Shown here: positions 9,369 to 18,046 of the stretch, piece by piece
Layout: each line of letters opens with the position of its first letter
Numbering within the stretch: the first letter of the stretch is position 1
Notes under the pieces: generated by a model
What the model saw: the letters and a program-made list of their open reading frames with translations, nothing else
Told to the model about the DNA's origin: nothing
Database searches by the model: none
Position numbers and translations under genes: made by a program
Assembly: GCA_035283845.1 (NCBI GenBank)
Contig: DATESZ010000015.1
Location: 1 to 45,951 of the forward strand
DNA: 45,951 nucleotides
Direction of reading: 5' to 3'
Origin: DATESZ01 sp035283845
GTDB lineage: Bacteria; Desulfobacterota; Syntrophia; Syntrophales; JACQWR01

Positions 9369-10895
9369 TCAACCGTTTCGCCTTGAATCAAGAGCTTCCC
9401 TGGACACCTTGCGGTCATCAAAGGAAAGTCGTTTATCCCCTACAATCTGATAGTCCTCATGCCCCTTGCCGGCAATGAGCACCGTATCGTTGGGACCGGC
9501 GATGCCCACGGCCAGTTCAATGGCTTTTTCCCGGTCAGGAAGCAGGGTAAAACATCTCTCGCCTTTGTGCCAGGAGAGCTCTTCCGGAATTACCTTTATC
9601 ACCCTGTCCATCTCTATGCCGCTTTCTATTTCCCTTATTATTTCCAAGGGATCTTCCCCGCGGGGGTTATCGGAAGTAATAATGGTTACATCGCTATAGT
9701 CAGTTGCCGCCTTTCCCATGAGGGGCCTTTTCCCCCGATCCCTGTCCCCTCCGCATCCAAAAACGGTAATAATTCTACCTCGTCGAAACTCCGACAGATT
9801 CTGGAGCACGCGCGTTAAGGCATCATGGGTATGGGCATAATCCACGAATAGGGCCGTCTCTCCCGGCAGACTGACCCTTTCCAGGCGACCGGGCACACCC
9901 TTTAATCCTTCAATCCCTTCCCTGATGAACCTTTCGGGCACATTCAAAGCAAAGGCAGCAGCAGCCGTGGCCAGCACATTGTAAAGGTTAAACATTCCGA
10001 TAAAATGGCAAGATATGGCAAGGGCGCTTGTCCCGCTGTGGATTATCGCCTTCGTACCTTCCGAAGAAAGGGAAATAATTTCGCCCCTGACGTCATCTTC
10101 ATTTTTCAACCCGAAGGTCAGAAAGGGCTCCGTTGCCTCTTTTAATATCCTCTGCCCCCAGGAATCATCGCCATTTATTACCATTTTATATTGTCGCCTC
10201 TTCCCCCCGGCGGGAAGGACCTCTTTAAAAAATCGGAGCTTGGCTCGAAAATAATTTTCCATATTTCCATGATAATCCAGGTGGTCATGGGACAGGTTGG
10301 TAAATATTCCCAGATCGAAGGCGCAATCGTCAACTCTCCCCAGATCCACGGCATGGGAAGAAACTTCGGAAATCACATGGGTAACTCCGCTATCCGCCAT
10401 CTCTCTCATGATCTTCTGGAATTCGAAAGACTCCGGCGTTGTGTTATGAGCAGGCAGCAACCTGTCGTGATAACGATAATTGTCCGTTCCCAGAACCCCG
10501 ACCCCGTAACCAGCCGCCTTTAATACAGCCTCCAGCAGATAGGTCACGGTGGTTTTACCATTTGTCCCGACAACACCGACAAGGCAGAGCTCTGAAGAAG
10601 GATGCCGGTAGAGATTTTTTCCCAGGACGCCTAAAGCCCGGCGGGCATTTCTCACTTTGATGGCCGTGGCTCCCGGCGGGGGGATAAAATCCCCTTCATG
10701 GATGATGAAATTTGCTCCGCGCTCTATTGCCTCGGGGATATACGTGCGTCCATCCCTGAGAAGACCGGTAATGGCGACAAAGAGTGAGTTCCTGACGCAA
10801 CTTTTTGAATCATAGCAAACGGAAAAAACATCACCTTCCGGTTCGCCGGTGATATGCAGAACATCAACATTTTTCAGGAGCTGCGGGAGCTTCAC
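9369..10895 (-). CDS. murE: UDP-MurNAc-L-Ala-D-Glu:meso-DAP ligase MurE
   Basis: ATP-dependent ligase adding the third stem-peptide residue. The 508-residue protein has YDSKSCVRNSLFVAITG in the N-terminal domain, P-loop GTNGKTTVTYLLEAV, HTTPESFEFQ in the central domain, and SDNPRGEDP near the C-terminus. The DNPR motif is the known marker for meso-diaminopimelate specificity, so the peptidoglycan is predicted to be of the DAP type. It lies between ftsI (46 bp upstream) and murF. Confidence 0.96.
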   Translation of the reverse strand: MKLPQLLKNVDVLHITGEPEGDVFSVCYDSKSCVRNSLFVAITGLLRDGRTYIPEAIERGANFIIHEGDFIPPPGATAIKVRNARRALGVLGKNLYRHPSSELCLVGVVGTNGKTTVTYLLEAVLKAAGYGVGVLGTDNYRYHDRLLPAHNTTPESFEFQKIMREMADSGVTHVISEVSSHAVDLGRVDDCAFDLGIFTNLSHDHLDYHGNMENYFRAKLRFFKEVLPAGGKRRQYKMVINGDDSWGQRILKEATEPFLTFGLKNEDDVRGEIISLSSEGTKAIIHSGTSALAISCHFIGMFNLYNVLATAAAAFALNVPERFIREGIEGLKGVPGRLERVSLPGETALFVDYAHTHDALTRVLQNLSEFRRGRIITVFGCGGDRDRGKRPLMGKAATDYSDVTIITSDNPRGEDPLEIIREIESGIEMDRVIKVIPEELSWHKGERCFTLLPDREKAIELAVGIAGPNDTVLIAGKGHEDYQIVGDKRLSFDDRKVSREALDSRRNG

Positions 10896-10941
10896 TTAGG
10901 CCTTTCACATCCTTCGCGGTTTCGTATAATACCGTCTTTCC

Positions 10942-12927
10942 TCAATTTTCAAAAGTAACCATGCATGAAGAGAAGTCACCTATGGGAGTGCCTGCCGAAG
11001 GCTCCTGTCTCACTGCCCAGCCGCTCCCAATGGCCTTGATGTCTATCCCTCTACCCTTCGCTTTTTTCAGGACATCTCTAATCGTCATACCGTGAAAATC
11101 GGGCATGACAGATTCTGCCTCATCGATCTGAAATGGAGCTTGACCATGCACAACAGAACCGGTGGCTGCCAGTTTCAGACCCGTCTCGTTCACTTCCTTT
11201 TCAGGTATGGGAAGGGAATTTTCTCTTAAGGGGGTTCTGAAACAGGTAAGAATTTGTTCGCCGATGTTCTTAAAAACAGGCGCCGCCGCTACCCCGCCCC
11301 ATTTGTCTCTTTGCGGTTCATCAATGAGTACCAGGATGGCGATCTGAGGGTCATCCGCGGGGAAGAATCCCATAAAGGATGTCCTTACCTTTTCGGAGGA
11401 ATAGGCGCGCCGGGCAAAATCAAATTTCTGCGACGTCCCTGTTTTCCCTGCCACTGCCATATTCTCGATACGCGCTCTTTTGCCCGTCCCGTCTTCGGCG
11501 CCTACAACTTCTTTCATCATAGCGGTAAGCCTTTTGGCTGTTGAGGAAGAGATTACCCGCCTTACTACGGTTGGCCGGTACACCCTCAGCATCTGTCCTT
11601 TCTTATCCACAACCGCCCTCACAACAAAGGGCTTCATCAGAACGCCGTCATTGGCTATCGCCGATAAGGCGGCCACCAACTGAATGGCCGTAACGGAAAT
11701 ACCCTGTCCGAAAGCTATGGTGGCCGCGTCAACTTTTGTCCAGCGTTCTACGGGTCGTAGCAATCCTGAAGATTCGCCGTGAAGATCTATCCCTGTTTTT
11801 GTGCCGAATCCGAATTTTGTAATATATTGATAAAATTTATCCTTTCCCAGCTTCTCCGCAACCTTGGCAGATCCTATATTACTGGAATACTTAATAATCT
11901 CAGAAAATGTCAAAACACCGTGCCTCTTCCTTTTTGCCTCGTGGATAACCCTGTTTGCCACCCGGTAATTCCCGTTTTCGCAATAAAACCGGTCTGTTTC
12001 TTGAGCCGCCCCCTCTTCGAGCGCACCAGCCGCCATAAAGGGTTTAAAAGTGGAGCCCGGATCAAAACAATCGGTTATGGCCTTGTTTTTCAGGTCGCCG
12101 ACCTGATAGGCGGAAAAATTATTAGGGTCGAACCCCGCCTCATTTGCCAGGGCGAGCATTTCACCCGTCCTGGGATTCATGACTATGACAACACCCCCCT
12201 TAGCGCCTTTACTCTTTACCGCTTCTTTGAGATGGGTTTCCGCCAGATGTTGTATGCGACTGTCTATTGTAAGAATGAGATTGGCGCTGTCTCCCTGGTT
12301 GGCATCCGAATTATCAACGCGGGAATAGAGTTTTTTCTTTTTGGCATCCTGCGCCCAAACCAGTTTCATGGGATTTCCCTTAAGGTCCCGGTCATAAACC
12401 ATTTCCAGTCCTTCCAGCCCTGAGTCGTCCAATCCCACAAAGCCAATGAGGGGACCGGCCAAAGTCCCATTGGGGTAAAAACGTTTGGGTTCTTTTACGA
12501 CAAAGATGCCAGGAATATTGGCTTTTTCCACCCTGTCGGCGAGTTCGGGGGAAATCTTTCTTGCGAGCCAAGAAAAACTCCTGTCAGTGGAAAGTTTTTC
12601 CTCAGTTGTCTTTTTATTAATCTGCAGGAGGGAGGAAATCTTTTCAGCCGTTTCTTTCGGATCGGCAATTTTCGATGGATCGGCAAAAATGGATTCGGCC
12701 GTCAGACTGGCCGCAAGCTTTTCACCGTTTCTATCTATAATGATGCCCCGCTCCGGTGGAATCAGCAGAACCTTATTATGTTGTTTATTGGCAATTTTTT
12801 GCAGGCGCTCGGCCGAAAGGACCTGTAACTGGAATGCCCTTGATACGAGAGCGATAAACAGCAGCAGAAAAAATACAAGCAGGATTATGGTTCTGACTTT
12901 CAACCATTTTTTGGATGTTATTTCCAT
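10942..12927 (-). CDS. ftsI: Septal transpeptidase FtsI / penicillin-binding protein 3, with one PASTA domain
   Basis: Class B penicillin-binding protein that cross-links septal peptidoglycan with FtsW. One N-terminal membrane anchor covers about residues 12-35. A PBP dimerisation domain follows (PPERGIIIDRNGEKLA, residues 57-72). The transpeptidase domain carries the catalytic STFK (Ser292), SSN (348-350) and KTG (495-497) motifs. The last 60 or so residues (MPDFHGMTIRDVLKKAK onward) resemble a single PASTA domain, as in many deltaproteobacterial and Gram-positive homologues but not in E. coli FtsI. The length of 661 residues agrees with that extra domain. Position directly after ftsL supports the FtsI assignment. 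Confidence 0.95.
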   Translation of the reverse strand: MEITSKKWLKVRTIILLVFFLLLFIALVSRAFQLQVLSAERLQKIANKQHNKVLLIPPERGIIIDRNGEKLAASLTAESIFADPSKIADPKETAEKISSLLQINKKTTEEKLSTDRSFSWLARKISPELADRVEKANIPGIFVVKEPKRFYPNGTLAGPLIGFVGLDDSGLEGLEMVYDRDLKGNPMKLVWAQDAKKKKLYSRVDNSDANQGDSANLILTIDSRIQHLAETHLKEAVKSKGAKGGVVIVMNPRTGEMLALANEAGFDPNNFSAYQVGDLKNKAITDCFDPGSTFKPFMAAGALEEGAAQETDRFYCENGNYRVANRVIHEAKRKRHGVLTFSEIIKYSSNIGSAKVAEKLGKDKFYQYITKFGFGTKTGIDLHGESSGLLRPVERWTKVDAATIAFGQGISVTAIQLVAALSAIANDGVLMKPFVVRAVVDKKGQMLRVYRPTVVRRVISSSTAKRLTAMMKEVVGAEDGTGKRARIENMAVAGKTGTSQKFDFARRAYSSEKVRTSFMGFFPADDPQIAILVLIDEPQRDKWGGVAAAPVFKNIGEQILTCFRTPLRENSLPIPEKEVNETGLKLAATGSVVHGQAPFQIDEAESVMPDFHGMTIRDVLKKAKGRGIDIKAIGSGWAVRQEPSAGTPIGDFSSCMVTFEN

Positions 12928-12961
12928 ATTTTCCCAATCCCTGTAGAAGTCAAGCCTGCCG

Positions 12962-13282
12962 CTATTTTAAGTAGACTACCTGCCCCCTTTCCGGATAGGT
13001 CATCTGCAATTTTCCTCTCGCGATGGTTTCAATGCGCTGCGGCGATTTTAAGGTTGCATATTCGATTTTAAGCTTGCCCCTCTCTTCCAGAAGTTTCTGC
13101 CGGATATTCATTTGCTCGGCAACCTGGTACTCCAGTTCCGTCATATGTATATGGGGCCATACATAAACAAGGGACAGCATCATAACTGAGCAGATCACGA
13201 TGATGAAGGGAACATGCTTAAGCCCGAAAACCAGACTTTCACCGCCGCGCACATTCTGTAGGGTTAGCTCCGCAGTCGACAT
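12962..13282 (-). CDS. ftsL: Cell division protein FtsL
   Basis: Small bitopic divisome protein (106 residues) expected to pair with FtsB/DivIC and FtsQ. It has a short cytoplasmic N-terminus, one hydrophobic segment (about residues 24-46, IIVICSVMMLSLVYVWPHI), then a charged helical stretch consistent with a coiled coil (QVAEQMNIRQKLLEERGKLKIEYATL). Sequence conservation in this family is low; the call rests on size, topology and position between rsmH and ftsI. It starts 3 bp after the rsmH stop. Confidence 0.85.
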   Translation of the reverse strand: MSTAELTLQNVRGGESLVFGLKHVPFIIVICSVMMLSLVYVWPHIHMTELEYQVAEQMNIRQKLLEERGKLKIEYATLKSPQRIETIARGKLQMTYPERGQVVYLK

Positions 13283-13285
13283 GCT

Positions 13286-14218
13286 TCAAATCCTCTCCGC
13301 CGTTCTCAGCCTGGCGCTCCTTGCCCTTGGATTGGCAGATAATTCAGAGCTTCCGGGCCTTAAAGGCTTTTTTGTTATGATTTTAAGCGATGGTTTGTTT
13401 TGACAGGCGCAAACAGCCAAGCGGGGAGGGCAGATGCAGCCCCGCCCCCGGTTGCGAAACTCATTTTTTACAATCCTGTCTTCCAGCGAATGGAAAGAAA
13501 TAATGGAAAACCTCCCGCCGCTGGTCAGGATTTTTGCGCCATTTTCTATGGCCTTAGGCAGATTGACAATCTCGTTATTTACAACGATCCTGATTGCCTG
13601 GAAGGTCTTCGTGGCTGGATGGGTGCTTTGCCCGCCATATTCGTGAGAGACAGCCCGGCTAACAATGGCGGCAAGTTCCGTCGTCGTCAGAATGGGCGAG
13701 ATTTTTCTTTTTTCCACTATGGTCTTGGCTATCCTTCTTGCCATTTTTTCCTCGCCATAATCCCTGATGATTCTTTCCAGCTCTTTTTCCGTAAAACTGT
13801 TGATAAGATCGCGGGCGGTAAAACTCCGGCTCATGTCCATCCGCATATCAAGCAGCGCCTCCTGCGAAAAACTGAAACCACGCCCGGCGCTATCCAACTG
13901 GTGGGAAGAAACACCGAGGTCAAAGAGGATGCCGTCAACGAACCTTATGTTTAATCCAGTCACGATATCTGCGATATCAGTAAAATCACCTTTTGCTAAG
14001 ATTTTCCGTCCGCCGAAAATCCTTAAACGTTTTTCCGCTTCCGAAAGAGCCTCTTCGTCAAGATCGATACCGATCAGCAATCCATCAGGGGCGGTCTTTT
14101 CCAGTATTTCATAAGCATGTCCTCCACCCCCCACAGTCCCGTCAACATAGATGCCGCCTCTTTTACAGTTGAGGCACTCTAAAACCTCCTTGAGCATGAC
14201 AGGTCTATGAAACATCAT
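13286..14218 (-). CDS. rsmH: 16S rRNA (cytosine1402-N4)-methyltransferase RsmH (MraW)
   Basis: SAM-dependent methyltransferase that modifies C1402 of 16S rRNA. The motif HRPVMLKEVLECL at the N-terminus, the SAM-binding VDGTVGGGGHAYEIL, the LFDLGVSSHQLDSAGRGFSF block and the C-terminal FHSLEDRIVKNEFR motif are diagnostic. The frame opens upstream at a TTG (14236), but the paired ATG codons at 14218 and 14215 fit the family start (MFHRPVML) and follow an AGG. Length is about 310 residues. The gene sits just downstream of mraZ as usual. Confidence 0.95.
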   Translation of the reverse strand: MMFHRPVMLKEVLECLNCKRGGIYVDGTVGGGGHAYEILEKTAPDGLLIGIDLDEEALSEAEKRLRIFGGRKILAKGDFTDIADIVTGLNIRFVDGILFDLGVSSHQLDSAGRGFSFSQEALLDMRMDMSRSFTARDLINSFTEKELERIIRDYGEEKMARRIAKTIVEKRKISPILTTTELAAIVSRAVSHEYGGQSTHPATKTFQAIRIVVNNEIVNLPKAIENGAKILTSGGRFSIISFHSLEDRIVKNEFRNRGRGCICPPRLAVCACQNKPSLKIITKKPLRPGSSELSANPRARSARLRTAERI

Positions 14219-14252
14219 CCTATTTTCGCATCTCAAAAAACCCGTTTAACCC

Positions 14253-14699
14253 TCAAATTCCCAGATTCGCCATATGCTCGCTGAAAATTTCAGGATTGCT
14301 TGACGCTTTCCGCATCTTTTCTTCGAAACGCTCCTTGCTCCATATTTCAATTACCTTAATCATGCCGGCCAGGACGATATCCTTTTCCAGTTTCGCGTAT
14401 TCTCTCAGGTTAGGGGAAATAAGCACTCGGCCCTGGTTGTCAAAGGAACAATCAACAGCGCCGGACATAAAAAAACGCTGGAAGTCCCGTACTTCTTTTT
14501 TCAGCACCGACTGATGACTTACCTTTTCCTCTATCACCCGCCATTCGTCGTAGGGAAAAACCATCAGATAACTGTCCCAGTTGGTGATAACCATGCGATT
14601 ATCGCTTCTTTCGGCGAACACTTCGCGCAGCTTAGCCGGAAAAATGACCCTACCCTTATCATCGATGGTGTGGTAATATTGACCTCTAAAAAGGGACAT
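14253..14699 (-). CDS. mraZ: Transcriptional regulator MraZ
   Basis: AbrB-fold DNA-binding protein that binds TGGGN repeats and controls the dcw operon. The 148-residue protein carries two SpoVT/AbrB-like repeats; the first begins FRGQYYHTIDDKGRVIFPAKLRE and the second contains DNQGRVLISPNLREYAKLEKD. The start is the ATG at 14697-14699, which has GGAGGAA six bases upstream; an in-frame GTG at 14714 would overlap that ribosome-binding site and is rejected. It is the first gene of the operon. Confidence 0.95.
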   Translation of the reverse strand: MSLFRGQYYHTIDDKGRVIFPAKLREVFAERSDNRMVITNWDSYLMVFPYDEWRVIEEKVSHQSVLKKEVRDFQRFFMSGAVDCSFDNQGRVLISPNLREYAKLEKDIVLAGMIKVIEIWSKERFEEKMRKASSNPEIFSEHMANLGI

Positions 14700-14718
14700 G
14701 GAAGGTTCCTCCACAATA

Positions 14719-14733
14719 AACCACTTTCCCCCA
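14719..14733 (-). promoter_or_regulatory. Candidate MraZ box (two TGGNN repeats)
   Basis: On the minus strand, TGGGG (14733-14729) and TGGTT (14723-14719) are separated by five bases, the spacing known for MraZ operators. They lie a few bases downstream of the predicted transcription start and ahead of the mraZ ribosome-binding site. Only the first repeat is a full TGGGN match, and only two copies are seen, so this is a tentative autoregulatory site. Confidence 0.35.
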
Positions 14734-14743
14734 CTTGATCGCG

Positions 14744-14772
14744 ACTATAAAGATGGATATTTCGTTTGTCAA
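14744..14772 (-). promoter_or_regulatory. Sigma70-type promoter of the dcw operon
   Basis: On the minus strand a perfect -35 TTGACA (14772-14767) and -10 TATAGT (14749-14744) are separated by exactly 17 bp, placing the transcript start near 14737. The mraZ start codon is about 40 bases further on. The run of AT-rich repeats upstream of the -35 could act as an UP element. Confidence 0.75.
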
Positions 14773-14774
14773 GG

Positions 14775-14801
14775 AAAATTTATAAAATTTATAAAATTTA
14801 T
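14775..14801. repeat. Three tandem copies of a 9-bp AT repeat
   Basis: The unit AAAATTTAT occurs three times head to tail, followed by a run of A and T up to the next start codon. It fills the space between the divergent dcw promoter and the first glycosyltransferase. It lies just upstream of the dcw -35 box, where an AT-rich UP element would be expected; it could equally be simple slippage-prone sequence. Confidence 0.8.
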
Positions 14802-14814
14802 AAAAAATTTTTTT

Positions 14815-15813
14815 ATGAAAAACATGCGGAGAGAATCAGACATTATTGTCAGGCTTGTGCAAGACTACGAAGGGCCTGACTTGATACGTCAAACCCCCGG
14901 TCTATCGGGAAAATGGGACGGCGTTTATTTCACTCTTGAGCCGGTCAGAGAATGCGATTATCTTATAGTGCTTAGAAGCCAGATGCGAACCCCCATTTCC
15001 GTTACTTGCCCCAGGGAAAATGTATGGGCTATCGTTCAGGACCCTTACATCCCCGGCTTCAACGATTGGCTGGTCGAGGGATATGAGCACTTTTCCCGTG
15101 TCTTTACTCAGTTCATTCCCTACAAGGATGACAGGTTTGTTATATCGCAACCTGCTCTTCCCTGGTATGTCAACCGCAGTTACGATCAGCTTGTCGCCCT
15201 GCCCGTTCCGTCTAAAGAGAAGACATTGTCATGGGTTGTAGGAAATCAGAGTGACATTCCCGGCCATTTCAAAAGGAAAGCTTTCTTTAACATCCTTAAA
15301 CAACAAAGAGGCTTTGATATAGACCTTTTTGGGCGTTCCAGCTTTTATCTGGAAGATAAGGCTGACGGACTCCTGCCTTACCGGTATTCGCTGGCAATTG
15401 AAAACAGTTGCATTCCTGACTATTGGACCGAAAAAATTGCCGATTGTTTTTTATGCTGGACTTTACCGATTTATTATGGCAGTCATAACCTGGCAGAGTA
15501 TTTCCCCCCCGAGTCATTTGTTAGAATCGATATTGCCAACCCTCAAGAAGCCCTTACAAAGATAAAATCGATTATAACTAACGATGCCTGGGAAAAGCGA
15601 TTGCCAGCCTTAAAAGCAGCCAGGCAGCTTGTCCTGGAAAGGTATCAATTTTTCCCTTATTTTTCAAAATTGATCAATCAAGAAAACTCGTACCATAAGC
15701 AGAGAAGCAAAATTGAAATTCCCGTTTACAATAGAAGTTTTAAAGCGAGAATCCACCGTATAGGGTATAAAATAAAAAGAGACTTTATTATGAAACAGGT
15801 TGCGTATGAATAA
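14815..15813 (+). CDS. GT10-family (fucosyltransferase-like) glycosyltransferase
   Basis: The C-terminal half has the hallmark of alpha-1,3/4-fucosyltransferases of family GT10: YRYSLAIENSCIPDYWTEKI, followed by LPIYYGSHNLAEYFPPESFV. In this family the segment binds the GDP-sugar donor. The protein is 332 residues from the ATG at 14815, which has no clear Shine-Dalgarno; a second ATG lies at 14824. The frame extends upstream to 14698 but that part is the mraZ promoter region. The last codons overlap the next glycosyltransferase by 8 bp, so the three glycosyltransferases probably form one unit that decorates lipopolysaccharide or another surface glycan. Donor and acceptor cannot be read from the sequence. 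Confidence 0.75.
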   Translation: MKNMRRESDIIVRLVQDYEGPDLIRQTPGLSGKWDGVYFTLEPVRECDYLIVLRSQMRTPISVTCPRENVWAIVQDPYIPGFNDWLVEGYEHFSRVFTQFIPYKDDRFVISQPALPWYVNRSYDQLVALPVPSKEKTLSWVVGNQSDIPGHFKRKAFFNILKQQRGFDIDLFGRSSFYLEDKADGLLPYRYSLAIENSCIPDYWTEKIADCFLCWTLPIYYGSHNLAEYFPPESFVRIDIANPQEALTKIKSIITNDAWEKRLPALKAARQLVLERYQFFPYFSKLINQENSYHKQRSKIEIPVYNRSFKARIHRIGYKIKRDFIMKQVAYE

Positions 15814-16597
15814 CGGAATTCCTCTTTCCGTGGCAATCATCACGAAAGATGAGGTGGAAAATCTGCCCCGCTGCCTGGGAAGCGTGGCCTTTGCGGATCA
15901 GGTTGTGGTGGTGGATTCCGGCAGCAGCGATGACACGGTGAGCATCGCCACCGCTTGCGGCTGTGATGTTTTTGTCGAGGAATGGCGCGGCTTCGGACCT
16001 CAGAAGCAAATGGCCGTTGACCGCTGCCGAAACGATTGGATTCTTGTACTCGATGCCGACGAACGCATCCCCCCGGAAACAGCCGATGTCATAAAAAAGA
16101 TAGTAAACCATCCCCCGGAAGCGGAGGGATACAGTTTTCCGAGAAAGAATTTTTTTCAGGGGAGGTGGATCAAACATGCGGGCTGGTGGCCGGACCGTGT
16201 GGTAAGACTTTTTCGCCGGAGTTGCGCCGGTGTGACCTGCGCTTTAGTGCACGAGGCCGTAGAGGTGAAGGGAAAGGTTGTTGCCCTTGATGTTTCTATT
16301 GAGCATTTTACAGATAGCCGCTTAAACCGGATCTTATTAAAAATAAACATTTACTCAACCCTTGGGGCGGAGGCGGCCTTTGCCGAAGGCAAAAGTGCAT
16401 CCCTGCTTTCGGCCTATATGAGGGCAAAACTGACCTTCTTATATAACTACTTTGTAAGACTTGGTTTTCTGGACAGATCGCCGGGGTTTACCCTGGCCGT
16501 TCTCGATGGGATAAATAAATTTTTCAAGTATGCCAAATTAGCGGAGCTTACCAGACAGAAGTCGGGGGACCATCACTTAAGGAGCCCTCAAGAGTGA
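15806..16597 (+). CDS. GT2 glycosyltransferase, WaaE/LgtF-like (LPS core)
   Basis: A family-2 glycosyltransferase of 263 residues with SVAIITKDEVENLPRCLGSV at the N-terminus, the DSGSSDDTV nucleotide-binding motif and the DXD-type metal motif VLDADERIP. The later PRKNFFQGRWIKHAGWWPD region is typical of the WaaE/KdtX/LgtF group that adds beta-linked glucose to the lipopolysaccharide inner core. The ATG at 15806 is chosen over an in-frame TTG at 15800. It overlaps both neighbours by a few bases. Specificity is inferred from subfamily resemblance only. Confidence 0.8.
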   Translation: MNNGIPLSVAIITKDEVENLPRCLGSVAFADQVVVVDSGSSDDTVSIATACGCDVFVEEWRGFGPQKQMAVDRCRNDWILVLDADERIPPETADVIKKIVNHPPEAEGYSFPRKNFFQGRWIKHAGWWPDRVVRLFRRSCAGVTCALVHEAVEVKGKVVALDVSIEHFTDSRLNRILLKINIYSTLGAEAAFAEGKSASLLSAYMRAKLTFLYNYFVRLGFLDRSPGFTLAVLDGINKFFKYAKLAELTRQKSGDHHLRSPQE

Positions 16598-17523
16598 CTG
16601 ATATTTCAATAATAATCGTCAATTGGAATACCAAAGAGCTGTTAAAGGATTGCCTTCATTCGGTCTATAAAACGGTGCAGGGCATCGTCTATGAAACCAT
16701 CGTGGTGGATAATGCTTCCGAGGACGGAAGTGCCGAGATGCTGCGGCGGGAATTTCCCGCTGCCCATCTAATAGAGAACAAGGTAAACAGAGGATTTGGA
16801 GCAGCGAACAACCAGGCGCTGTCCATCATGAAGGGCCGTTATGCCCTGCTGCTCAATACGGATACCCTATTGACGGAAAACGCCGTCTCTTTGCTTTTCT
16901 CCTTTATGGAAGGTCGCCCGGATACGGCTATGGCTTGCGGTCAGCTTTTGAATGCCGACGGCAGCAAACAGAATTCCATCGCCGCTTTCCCCAGTCTGCT
17001 TACTCTAATGACTAATATATCCCTGCTTGAGTATTTCTGGCCGCGACGTTATCCGAGCAAGCGATATACATTTACAGAACCGGTGGAAATCGATTCCGGG
17101 ATCGGGGCCTGCCTTATTGTCCGCAAACAGGCCATTGATGAAGTCGGTATGCTGGACGAACGTTACTTCTTTTTTTTCGAGGAGACGGACTGGGCCTATC
17201 GTATGAAGGTGGCAGGATGGAAGATATTCCATGTCCCACAAGCCTTTATTTACCACCTTCAGGGGCAGAGCATCGGGCGTGACGTAAGTTCCCGGATGGA
17301 GTTCTATCGCTCCCGATTCCAGTTTTTCCGCAAGTGGTACAGCTACCCTGGTTTCCTGCTTACCGGCGCGGTGATTGTGGCGCGGCTTATGATCAACTGG
17401 CTTTTTACATCTGTGGCCAATATTTTGATCTTGGGACAAAAAAAATCCCTCCGCGACAAATGGGTTGTCTATGGACAATTGTTGCTGTGGCATATTCAGG
17501 GGTGTCACGACGGACAAAAGTAA
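16594..17523 (+). CDS. GT2 glycosyltransferase, rhamnosyltransferase (WbbL)-like
   Basis: A 309-residue GT2 protein with SIIIVNWNTKELLKDCLHSV, VVDNASEDGS, NRGFGAANNQ and LLLNTDTLL motifs, which together mark the WbbL-type rhamnosyl/N-glycosyl transferases. FFFEETDWAYRMKVAGWKI is the usual acceptor-side block. It starts with GTG inside the TGA stop of the gene before (GTGA overlap), a strong sign of co-translation. The C-terminal 70 residues contain a hydrophobic segment that may associate with the membrane. Likely role: O-antigen or core extension. Confidence 0.8.
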   Translation: MTDISIIIVNWNTKELLKDCLHSVYKTVQGIVYETIVVDNASEDGSAEMLRREFPAAHLIENKVNRGFGAANNQALSIMKGRYALLLNTDTLLTENAVSLLFSFMEGRPDTAMACGQLLNADGSKQNSIAAFPSLLTLMTNISLLEYFWPRRYPSKRYTFTEPVEIDSGIGACLIVRKQAIDEVGMLDERYFFFFEETDWAYRMKVAGWKIFHVPQAFIYHLQGQSIGRDVSSRMEFYRSRFQFFRKWYSYPGFLLTGAVIVARLMINWLFTSVANILILGQKKSLRDKWVVYGQLLLWHIQGCHDGQK

Positions 17524-17554
17524 TTACTGCAAAATGACAGCGGAAAAATTTTTA

Positions 17555-17584
17555 TTGGCACAACCGGGCATAATTTGCTATGAT
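17555..17584 (+). promoter_or_regulatory. Candidate sigma70 promoter for ruvX-mltG
   Basis: TTGGCA (17555-17560) and TATGAT (17579-17584) are separated by 18 bp and lie 30 bases before the ruvX start. The glycosyltransferase genes end at 17523, so a separate promoter is reasonable here. Matches are good but not perfect. Confidence 0.45.
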
Positions 17585-17614
17585 AATCATCTGCATAAGG
17601 GACTCTGATGAATA

Positions 17615-18046
17615 ATGAGGATACTTGGCTTTGATTACGGGAAAAAGAGGATAGGCGTTGCAGTATGTGATGAACTGGGCGTGACGGCCCAAGGGCTGGG
17701 CGTTATCGAAAGGAAGAATAAGAAAAAGGATTTTGCGGTCATAGAAAGCTATGTCCGCACCTACAATGTGGAAAAGATCGTTATCGGCTATCCTCTGAGG
17801 CTTGATGGAACGCCAGGCATCCAATGTGAAGAAGTAGATCGTTTTATTCTTTTTCTGGAGCCCCTGCTTTCCCTTCCCATCATCAGATGGGACGAGACGT
17901 TGACCACAAAAGATGCGGAAGAAATACTTAAAATAGCCAACGTGAGGGGGAAGAAAAGAAAGATGGTTGTTGATAAAATAGCTGCCGGGATGATCCTGCA
18001 GGGATATCTTGATTCTCTTGATAAATCTGGCAACAATCCCTCATGA
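17615..18046 (+). CDS. ruvX: RuvX/YqgF-type RNase H-fold nuclease
   Basis: Small (143 residues) RNase H-like nuclease of the YqgF family, linked in other bacteria to 16S rRNA 5' end processing and, in some, to Holliday junction resolution. The N-terminal ILGFDYGKKRIGVAVCD holds the first catalytic Asp; VIGYPLRLDGTPG and RWDETLTTKDAEEIL hold the second acidic residue and conserved Thr. The end overlaps the start of mltG by 4 bp (ATGA), the usual neighbour arrangement. Confidence 0.92.
   Translation: MRILGFDYGKKRIGVAVCDELGVTAQGLGVIERKNKKKDFAVIESYVRTYNVEKIVIGYPLRLDGTPGIQCEEVDRFILFLEPLLSLPIIRWDETLTTKDAEEILKIANVRGKKRKMVVDKIAAGMILQGYLDSLDKSGNNPS

Noticed and set aside
11779..12423. Open frame of 214 codons on the plus strand opposite ftsI
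   Set aside because: Antisense to conserved PBP motifs and without any protein family features.
14698..14814. Upstream extension of the GT10 gene
   Set aside because: This stretch is the mraZ ribosome-binding site, operator and promoter region on the other strand; the family match begins after 14815.
17555..17584. Sigma54 promoter before ruvX (TTGGCAC and TTTGC)
   Set aside because: The GG and GC elements are 18 bases apart rather than about 10; the sigma70 reading fits better.
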